Positions 6,522-11,612 of a DNA stretch of 13,187 bases are shown here, piece by piece. Position 1 is the stretch's first letter, and each line of letters begins with the position of its first letter. Location of the stretch: positions 1 to 13,187 of the forward strand of contig JADGQN010000089.1 of the NCBI GenBank assembly GCA_017881765.1, written 5' to 3'. The position numbers were made by a program, and so were the translations under genes. The notes below the pieces were generated by a model that saw nothing but the letters and a program-made list of their open reading frames with translations, was not told the DNA's origin and ran no database searches. This stretch comes from Syntrophobacterales bacterium. GTDB lineage: Bacteria; Desulfobacterota; Syntrophorhabdia; Syntrophorhabdales; WCHB1-27.

Positions 6522-8168
6522 ATGGCTATTGAGGGATTTGAACCGTATAAACCTGAAGATGCTGAGAAGTACAACAGGTTCAGGTGGTGGCGGGGCATCA
6601 CCTGGGGAGACATGTTTGACAAGGCAACGGACCTCTATCCGGCCAAGGTGGGACTCGTCGACGATACGACGCGCTTCACGTACAAAGAGCTGCGTGACAA
6701 GACGGACAAAGCGGCGATCGGCCTTGCGGGGTTGGGCATCAAGCCGCATGACTTCGTGCTCTTGCAGCTGCCCAACTGGCATGAATTCGTCGTCTCCTTC
6801 TTTGCTTTGCAAAAGATCGGAGCGATCGTTGTGCTGCTCATCTCACGTCATGGCCTGTCGGAGATCAACTATCTTTCCAGTTTGACAACTCCAACCGCGT
6901 GGATTGTGCCGGATCGACACAAAAATGTCGATTACCTGCCGCTCATCCAGGGCGTTACTGAAGCAACGAAAAGTCTGCGTCATATCATAACGGCAAGGGC
7001 TACGGACAAGGACCGATTTGTTACCCTGGAAAGCCTGATCGAATCGTCCGAACTGAACGCGTCAAATCTGCAAGCCCTCGCAAACAGGCGGCCCGACCCC
7101 ATGGAAGTATCGATAATCAGTCCCACCGGTGGCACCACGGGTCTGCCAAAAGCCGTTCCCCGAACGCATAACGACTTCATCGCTTACATTGAGTACCACT
7201 CGAAGGCCTGGGAGATCACGAGTAACGACGCGCTGCTCACGGTTGCCCCGGTGAGTCACAGCCAGGGAATGCACGTCGGTCTCGGTGGAAGCTTTTTTAA
7301 CTACGGAAAATACGTCTTGAGTGATTCCACTGATCCTGACGATATATGCAAGGTCATAGAGCGCGAGAAGGTTACCGCCTTTCCCACGGTGCCGGCCATT
7401 GTCCAGAGGATTGTGAGCATGGAGAACCTGAAAGACTATGATCTCGGCTCGCTCAAGAAGATTTACTGCGGTGGGGCGCCCAGCACACCGGACCTGGTTA
7501 AAGCGGTATACGAGAAGCTCAACTGCAAGTTCATCAACGCGTTTGGCTCTTCTGAAGGCATGAGCTCCATGACGAGGCTCGATGACGATCTGGAAACGAT
7601 TTGCACCACGGTGGGCAGATTAGACTGCCCTTATACGCAGGCGAAGGTCATCGATCAGTATGAGAATGAACTGCCGCGCAACAAAGAAGGAGAGATCGTT
7701 TACAAGGGACCGACAATCTTCGCGGGTTATTTGAAGTCAGCCGAGGAGAATAAGAAGAATTTCACCAGGGACGGCTTCTTTAAGAGCGGCGACCTGGCGA
7801 AGATAGATGAGAAGGGCATCATACGCATAACCGGCAGGATAAAGGATACCATACTTCGAGGCGGAGAGACGATCAGTGCCGGGGCCATCGATCGGTTGGT
7901 ACGCTCTCATCCGGCCGTTGCCGACGTGGCGGTAATAGGCATGCCCGACAAGGCTCTCGGCGAGAGAATATGCGCCTATATTCAGCTCAAACCCGGTGCG
8001 ACACTTTCGCTTGATGAACTCACCGCGCATCTCAAAAGCGTCGGTGCGTCCGTGCTCCAACTTCCGGAGCGCGTCGAGTTCATCGATAGTATTCCGCTAT
8101 CGGGTGTTGGCAAGGCTGACAAGAAAGCGCTGAAAGAAGATATCAAAAGGCGACTCGGCGTGGTCTAG
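6522..8168 (+). CDS. EntE-like AMP-forming acyl/aryl ligase (adenylate-forming enzyme)
   Basis: A 548-residue ANL-superfamily enzyme that should activate a carboxylic acid with ATP and pass it to CoA or a carrier protein. Motifs (548-residue numbering): P-loop PTGGTTGLPK (201-210), FGSSEG (341-346), SGDLAKID (422-429), GRIKDTILRGGE (438-449) and catalytic Lys531 in PLSGVGKADKKAL. The N-terminus (YNRFRWWRGITWGDMF) and overall style resemble 2,3-dihydroxybenzoate-AMP ligases (EntE/DhbE). However, the acid-pocket motif corresponding to HNY there appears here as HSQ (PVSHSQGM), so salicylate-type acids are less likely. The frame opens at a GTG (6504), but ATG 6522 has an ideal SD (GGAGG, 6512-6516; 5 bases), so I start there. 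No carrier-protein or siderophore gene is nearby; a catabolic acyl-CoA ligase role is more plausible. It lies downstream of a strong terminator and I see no clear promoter of its own. Confidence 0.92.
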   Translation: MAIEGFEPYKPEDAEKYNRFRWWRGITWGDMFDKATDLYPAKVGLVDDTTRFTYKELRDKTDKAAIGLAGLGIKPHDFVLLQLPNWHEFVVSFFALQKIGAIVVLLISRHGLSEINYLSSLTTPTAWIVPDRHKNVDYLPLIQGVTEATKSLRHIITARATDKDRFVTLESLIESSELNASNLQALANRRPDPMEVSIISPTGGTTGLPKAVPRTHNDFIAYIEYHSKAWEITSNDALLTVAPVSHSQGMHVGLGGSFFNYGKYVLSDSTDPDDICKVIEREKVTAFPTVPAIVQRIVSMENLKDYDLGSLKKIYCGGAPSTPDLVKAVYEKLNCKFINAFGSSEGMSSMTRLDDDLETICTTVGRLDCPYTQAKVIDQYENELPRNKEGEIVYKGPTIFAGYLKSAEENKKNFTRDGFFKSGDLAKIDEKGIIRITGRIKDTILRGGETISAGAIDRLVRSHPAVADVAVIGMPDKALGERICAYIQLKPGATLSLDELTAHLKSVGASVLQLPERVEFIDSIPLSGVGKADKKALKEDIKRRLGVV

Positions 8169-8269
8169 CATCCGTAGACCGATCCGCACACACAGCCTGC
8201 GCACGACATCTTCTTCATCTACTACCCCATAAGTCTCTCTACTTCAACCGTCGCGCCGGCGGTCCCGCT

Positions 8270-8317
8270 GGATAGCGATAGCGCTAGCGAAGCATCCTGT
8301 AGGGAATGACTGCTTCG
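8270..8317. repeat. REP-like element with two alternative hairpins
   Basis: 8270-8297 is a quasi-palindrome starting GGATAGCGATAGC and ending GCATCC. Overlapping it, CGAAGCA (8288-8294) and TGCTTCG (8311-8317) form a perfect 7-bp stem around a loop that ends GGAATGAC. The two structures share bases and cannot form together. GAAGCA...GGAATGAC...TGCTTC resembles the dispersed repetitive extragenic palindromes (often with GCAATGAC) of many bacteria. Copy number cannot be judged from one window. The rest of the 257-base gap after the ligase shows no gene. Confidence 0.45.
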
Positions 8318-8382
8318 TACTAATGTAAAGAAGTATTAGGCCCAGTGTATCAGTCATCATGCGCCATATGGGATAGGTATTT

Positions 8383-8393
8383 TTGGGCGATTG
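8383..8393 (+). promoter_or_regulatory. Recurrent intergenic motif TTGGGCGATTG, copy 1
   Basis: An 11-mer found three times in the window, always in a non-coding gap and pointing towards the next gene. This copy lies 33 bases before the first possible start of the lipoprotein gene. The match to the copy at 10617 extends to 13 bases (TT added at the left). The binding factor is unknown. Confidence 0.3.
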
Positions 8394-8425
8394 ACGCCTG
8401 ATTATTCAATGCACAGATTGCATGT

Positions 8426-8911
8426 ATGGAGACGCACGGTGATGACCGGTCGATCGGTCGCAGGGAGGCGGCATCAAGCCTTCCGGGGCATGTGCTGAAA
8501 TTGGTCTTTGCTGCTTTTGTCCTCTCAGTCCTTGTATCCTGTGCCATATGCCGCGAAGCTGCCATTCGTGATGCTGAACAATACGCGATGCAGGGCTATG
8601 AAGTACGGATAGCAACGTATGACTTGAAACTGGACGGCTTATTGTATGGCGGTTTTCTCTGGACGCACCACGCTCAGGCCCAGGTGTATCAACACGGGAA
8701 ATGGTATTGGGCATGCGAGCTTGGCGGACTGTGTGACGAGCCAACGTTCAGAATTAAGCGGCTCACCGTTCTATGGGACCCTCACGAATACAAGAGAGCC
8801 ATTCGGCTTTCGGGTATGAGCGGCTTGGCCGGCGAGTCTTCTGCCGGCGAGTCCTCGCATCTCAGTCGTGAGAGCGCTCGGCAAACACTTCTTGCAAAGC
8901 GCAAGCGTTAG
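8426..8911 (+). CDS. Probable lipoprotein of unknown function
   Basis: A 161-residue ORF. The segment HVLKLVFAAFVLSVLVSCAICRE (about 22-44) has the look of a lipoprotein signal peptide with a lipobox ending LVSC (Cys39), so the mature protein would be lipid-anchored in the envelope. The body is rich in Tyr, Trp and His (YGGFLWTHHAQAQVY, GKWYWACELGG), and the tail is polar and basic. I do not recognise the family. The ATG at 8426 has no SD and puts 21 polar residues before the signal; GTG at 8492 would give a normal signal peptide, so the true start may be there. It converges on the pentapeptide-repeat gene 41 bases away. A GC-rich hairpin with a T-run inside that gene may end its transcript. 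Confidence 0.6.
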   Translation: METHGDDRSIGRREAASSLPGHVLKLVFAAFVLSVLVSCAICREAAIRDAEQYAMQGYEVRIATYDLKLDGLLYGGFLWTHHAQAQVYQHGKWYWACELGGLCDEPTFRIKRLTVLWDPHEYKRAIRLSGMSGLAGESSAGESSHLSRESARQTLLAKRKR

Positions 8912-8952
8912 CCACGAGCTGATGTCTTAGGCGGGGCCGTAATGTTCACGAA

Positions 8953-9471
8953 TCAAAACGGGAAAGGCCCGGGCCCGCTCCCGCTCCCCGGGCGCGACTC
9001 TTTTTTACACTCTCCGGTGGAGCCTTCTGCGCATTTTGTTCCGTCCGTCCAGAGCGCGCCGGAAAGATCGGCGCCGGAAAGATCGGCGCCCGAAAGGGTT
9101 GCATAAGACAGATTGGCGCCCGACAGATTGGCGCCCGACAAATTGGCCTTGGACAGGTTAGCATCTCGCAAATTCGCCCCGTGCAGATAGGCGGAGGACA
9201 GATTGGCACCCGACAGATTGGCACGGGACAGCCTTGCAGAGGTCAGGTCGGCACCTGAGAGAATAGCGCGCGAGAGGTTGGCGCCGGACAGGGTGGTATT
9301 TGAGAGCTTGGCGCCGGAAAGTTGGGTACCCGCGAGATCGGCATTTTGCAGGTCACACCATGTACACTCTCCTGAGGCTTTGAGCTTGTCGAGGTCTTTC
9401 TGTGCAAACGGGTAAGACATGCCGGGCACAAGGAATAACACAACAAACGTAAGGCAGAGAACCGAAATCAT
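8953..9471 (-). CDS. Secreted pentapeptide-repeat protein
   Basis: A 172-residue protein. Residues 1-23 are a signal peptide (hydrophobic core LTFVVLFLVPG, then SYPFAQ). From about residue 39 to 140 it consists of some 20 pentapeptides of the A(N/D)LSG type, which fold into a right-handed four-sided beta-helix of about five turns. The cap regions CTWCDL before and WTDGTKCAEGSTGEC after the repeats are typical of exported members and contain cysteines that may pair. The tail is Gly/Pro-rich. Binding function is unknown; nothing suggests a gyrase-protecting Qnr protein, which would be cytoplasmic. The frame runs 40 codons further upstream, but ATG 9471 has an SD (AAAGGA) about 6 bases upstream and yields the signal peptide, so it is the likely start. 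Confidence 0.88.
   Translation of the reverse strand: MISVLCLTFVVLFLVPGMSYPFAQKDLDKLKASGECTWCDLQNADLAGTQLSGAKLSNTTLSGANLSRAILSGADLTSARLSRANLSGANLSSAYLHGANLRDANLSKANLSGANLSGANLSYATLSGADLSGADLSGALWTDGTKCAEGSTGECKKESRPGSGSGPGPFPF
8967..9006 (+). terminator. Terminator candidate for the lipoprotein gene, inside the convergent gene
   Basis: GCCCGGG (8967-8973) and CCCGGGC (8987-8993) form a perfect 7-bp GC-rich stem, followed after 7 bases by six T (9001-9006). It would stop plus-strand transcription within the 3' end of the pentapeptide-repeat gene. The spacing between stem and T-run is longer than ideal. Confidence 0.4.
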
Positions 9472-9648
9472 ATTGTTTCCTTTCACGGCGACACGACCCC
9501 TTCCTGAAGGATTTATACAAACAGTCAAAAATTCGCTCCGGCTTTTTTCCACGTCCGGTACCTTGATCACCCATATACCACAGCGCGGCATCCGGCCGCA
9601 ACCAAAAATAAGACTTTATGCTGCGCTATCGCTATGGAATTCGAGATT

Positions 9649-9960
9649 TCAAAAGAGGGGACTGAAAAGCAGGTATCCGATAAGCGCTATTGACACGGAA
9701 GCTATCGAGAGTGCGGCCCAACGGATGGTTTTTTGCCGCGCTGCTCTCCGGTTCATCTTCTCAACGAGGTAATTGAGCAGTGTATGGTTCCTGTGTTCCA
9801 TTCGCTTCAGGCGCCTATCAGAAGCAGTCTCCATAACAACCATGGGAAGTACTCGATCGCACATGGGACACGCATCGGCTCCGCTACGGGCTGTGATGAC
9901 GAGAGGCGCAAAACCGGTTTCGAAACCACAGCGCGGACATGCAAGCTGATGTTGTCTCAC
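9649..9960 (-). CDS. Zinc-ribbon protein with C-terminal membrane anchor
   Basis: A 103-residue protein with a four-cysteine zinc ribbon at the N-terminus (CPRC, Cys8/Cys11; CPMC, Cys31/Cys34), a charged middle (SDRRLKRMEHRNHTLLNYL) that may be helical, and one membrane helix at about 80-98. This suggests a cytoplasmic zinc ribbon tethered to the inner membrane. The GTG start has an SD (GGAG) about 6 bases upstream. The GTG overlaps the TGA of the PEP-CTERM gene (GTGA, 9957-9960), so the two are co-transcribed and almost surely translationally coupled. Its role is unknown. The coupling suggests that it acts with, or is made in proportion to, the PEP-CTERM protein. Confidence 0.72.
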   Translation of the reverse strand: MRQHQLACPRCGFETGFAPLVITARSGADACPMCDRVLPMVVMETASDRRLKRMEHRNHTLLNYLVEKMNRRAARQKTIRWAALSIASVSIALIGYLLFSPLF

Positions 9961-10259
9961 CGGTAACTCCTGATCTTCCTCGTTACTCTTGCCAATCCAA
10001 GAACACCGAGGCCCAGCAGCATCACTGTCACGGGTTCCGGAACGCGCACGCAGGGCCTATCTCTGTCGATAATGAAACCGTCGTCGGAGCCGCCGCCTTT
10101 GTCGTTGCTTCCATCGTGAGAACTCCCGCCACCATCAGGATTGCGCTGAGAAAAATCTTGGCGTCCATCTCCACGGTGTCCTCCGCCTCCGAGACCGTAC
10201 GCTGCGTCAGCACCAATAAACATCATCGCAACCACAATACACAGCAGCATCAACCTCAT
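9957..10259 (-). CDS. Small PEP-CTERM-sorted surface protein
   Basis: A 100-residue protein with three parts: a signal peptide (1-22, hydrophobic, ending GADAAYG), a low-complexity Gly/Asp/Ser/His-rich body (23-66), and a C-terminal sorting signal. The signal is VPEP (73-76), a hydrophobic stretch VTVMLLGLGVLGLA, then the basic tail RVTRKIRSYR. This tripartite end is diagnostic of PEP-CTERM proteins, which exosortase handles during export linked to exopolysaccharide and biofilm formation. No exosortase gene is in the window. ATG 10259 has a G-rich SD (AGGGGGAA) upstream and fits the signal peptide; the frame extends 29 codons further but without supporting features. The stop overlaps the start of the zinc-ribbon membrane protein gene. 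Confidence 0.8.
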   Translation of the reverse strand: MRLMLLCIVVAMMFIGADAAYGLGGGGHRGDGRQDFSQRNPDGGGSSHDGSNDKGGGSDDGFIIDRDRPCVRVPEPVTVMLLGLGVLGLARVTRKIRSYR

Positions 10260-10343
10260 TATGTTCCCCCTGTCTTGGGTCCCCTCTTCCCGGAAGAGAG
10301 AAGCGCTTTCTGTATTAAGTCTATGCTGGACGTAGCCCGTATA

Positions 10344-10354
10344 CAATCGCCCAA
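10344..10354 (-). promoter_or_regulatory. Recurrent intergenic motif TTGGGCGATTG, copy 2
   Basis: The same 11-mer on the minus strand, 85 bases before the PEP-CTERM start and in its sense orientation. The bases after it (TATACGGGC) loosely resemble those after copy 3 (GTATTTAGCC). Confidence 0.3.
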
Positions 10355-10355
10355 G

Positions 10356-10396
10356 GGTCTATTAGTATCGGTCAAACGGCTTAATGCTACCGGCCT
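10356..10396 (-). other. Stretch resembling the extreme 3' end of 23S rRNA
   Basis: On the minus strand GACCGATACTAATAGACC closely matches the conserved 3'-terminal segment of bacterial 23S rRNA (commonly GACCGGTACTAATAGACC). TAGGCCGG, which also occurs just upstream in many 23S genes, is present 5' of it, separated by a shorter spacer. No other rRNA, 5S or tRNA sequence is seen nearby, so this is at most an eroded fragment and may be chance. Confidence 0.25.
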
Positions 10397-10420
10397 AACG
10401 AGAAATGGAAAGAAGGCCGG
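10390..10420. repeat. Inverted repeat CCGGCCT...AGGCCGG
   Basis: A perfect 7-bp inverted repeat with a 17-base loop in the gene-free region upstream of the PEP-CTERM gene. No T-run follows on either strand. Apart from the short motifs listed, the stretch 10260-10660 holds no convincing coding sequence. Confidence 0.45.
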
Positions 10421-10616
10421 ACCCTCGCGCCTCTGCTTCGCCGCGCATCCCACGCGCAGAAGGGGAGAGGTCACAGATCTCGTCCTGGTACTGCCGATAG
10501 TATGAAGGATCAACGTGAGAATGGAAGGTGGCGAAGCGCCGCTCCTGGTGCTTGCGCAACCTATCCCCCAAAGGATTAGAGGAGAGCTAGCCCCTTAGTA
10601 TTACCTAATTAGCCTT

Positions 10617-10627
10617 TTGGGCGATTG
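10617..10627 (+). promoter_or_regulatory. Recurrent intergenic motif TTGGGCGATTG, copy 3
   Basis: The same 11-mer, about 40 bases before the riboswitch. Its left part is the 3' arm of an inverted repeat: CCCAAAGG (10567-10574) pairs with CCTTTTGGG (10613-10621), with one bulge. The region probably contains the promoter of the regulator transcript, but I cannot assign -35 and -10 boxes with confidence. Confidence 0.3.
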
Positions 10628-10663
10628 GTATTTAGCCGGATCGAGCTGATAACTATCTGTAAC

Positions 10664-10757
10664 TCGATAAAGGCAAACCACCCGAAAGGATGGGACGCAA
10701 AGCCACTGGCCTAAGTCCGTAAGACACGGATACGGTCGCAGGGCCGCCGGGTGATGC
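10664..10757 (+). promoter_or_regulatory. Cyclic-di-GMP class I (GEMM) riboswitch aptamer
   Basis: The segment carries the conserved core of the GEMM-I aptamer in order: AAAGGCAAACC, a helix capped by a GAAA tetraloop (CCCGAAAGGATGGG), GGGACGCAAAGCC, and TGGCCTAAG. A second stem, TCCGT/ACGGA, leads into GTCGCAGGGCCGCCGGGTG. These match the well-studied Vc2 aptamer motif by motif (GGCAAACC, CGAAAG, GGGACGCAAAGCC, GGCCUAA). It lies in the leader of the LuxR-type regulator gene, ending about 185 bases before its start codon. No clear terminator is seen between them, so the expression platform is unresolved; it could act on translation or by a distant pairing. A Geobacter-type variant that senses 3',3'-cGAMP differs at a ligand-contact guanine, and I cannot exclude that class by eye. 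Confidence 0.9.
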
Positions 10758-10940
10758 AGAGGTCTGTTTCACGCGATTTCCTCAACCGGCGTCGACTGCG
10801 CATCTCCGGCACGTAAGTAAACAGAGGTGCAGGGGGATGCGACAACCACCTTCTCATTCAGGATCCAATTTCCAGGACAGCTTCAGGCGATTCGGCAGCG
10901 ACAGGTCCTAGAAATCCCCCAGAGACACCGTGGAGGTTTT

Positions 10941-11597
10941 ATGATATCTCACGCCCGCGGGCTGAAAGATGGTGCCGGTACAGGCCCGCTAGAGGCCGGC
11001 CCTATACCGAAAGGGAAAGTCCTTGTTGACATGGGCAGTGGAGTCATTGCAGATGCAGTGTCAAGTTTGCTGCGGAGTTACGGATACCAGTGTTTCACAA
11101 CGGAACCGCCGACTTGTGAGCCCGATGTGATCATCGTCGATAGCAGCACTATCGATAAAAAGACCGCGGACCGCTATCCGAAATCAAAACTGATCCTTTT
11201 GGAGACCGATGCGCACGCCAGGAACATCGCCGGACCGATCCTGTTCCAAAAGGTGCATGGCATCATTTCCTGCACCGCGGACAGCGCTAAATTCAAAAAA
11301 GCGCTTGAGGCCATTGCTGATGGGCAGGTCTGGATCGACAACATGACGATAAAGAACTTTCTGCTCGACGCGGGCCTGATATCGAGCAAAGGTGAAATAC
11401 TCGGGTTCACACCTCAGGAAAAAATAATAGCCGAGTCCATCTGTCGGGGTGACACCAATAAAGAGATTGCGCAGAAACTGCATCTCAGCGTCCATACTGT
11501 CAAGACACATCTCCGCAGCACCATGAGAAAAGCCGGCGCGGTCAACCGTTCGGCCCTTGCCTCAACGGTCACCCAACTCCTGGGGAAAGAGAAATGA
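10941..11597 (+). CDS. NarL/LuxR-family transcriptional regulator with degenerate receiver domain
   Basis: A 218-residue DNA-binding regulator. The C-terminus (about 155-212) is a LuxR-type HTH: GFTPQEKIIAESICRGDTNK, EIAQKLHLSVHTVKTHLRS and AGAVNRSALA. The N-terminal part (about 25-130) follows a response-regulator receiver (strand KVLVDMGSG, VIIVDSS with Asp67, VHGIISCTADSAKFKKALEAI) but lacks the usual acidic pair after the first strand, so normal phosphorylation is doubtful. At the linker, GQVWIDN (Trp131) sits where VpsT/CsgD relatives have the c-di-GMP-binding W[FLM][TS]R motif, but the T/S-R part is missing. ATG 10941 has an ideal SD (GGAGG, 4 bases); an in-frame GTG at 10827 has weak support. 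The leader carries a c-di-GMP riboswitch. It converges on the molybdopterin-subunit gene with a 15-base gap. Confidence 0.88.
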   Translation: MISHARGLKDGAGTGPLEAGPIPKGKVLVDMGSGVIADAVSSLLRSYGYQCFTTEPPTCEPDVIIVDSSTIDKKTADRYPKSKLILLETDAHARNIAGPILFQKVHGIISCTADSAKFKKALEAIADGQVWIDNMTIKNFLLDAGLISSKGEILGFTPQEKIIAESICRGDTNKEIAQKLHLSVHTVKTHLRSTMRKAGAVNRSALASTVTQLLGKEK

Positions 11598-11612
11598 GGT
11601 GACGTAAGGCGG

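Noticed and set aside
9203..9415. Plus-strand ORF with repeated RLAPDR/ERLAP-type units
   Set aside because: The periodicity is the antisense image of the pentapeptide repeats.
9939..10505. 188-codon plus-strand ORF opposite the PEP-CTERM gene
   Set aside because: It is antisense to two well-supported genes, has no SD, and extends into the non-coding region with low-quality composition.
10259..10513. Minus-strand 84-codon ORF upstream of the PEP-CTERM gene
   Set aside because: No SD or domain; it spans inverted repeats and the 23S-like stretch and looks non-coding.
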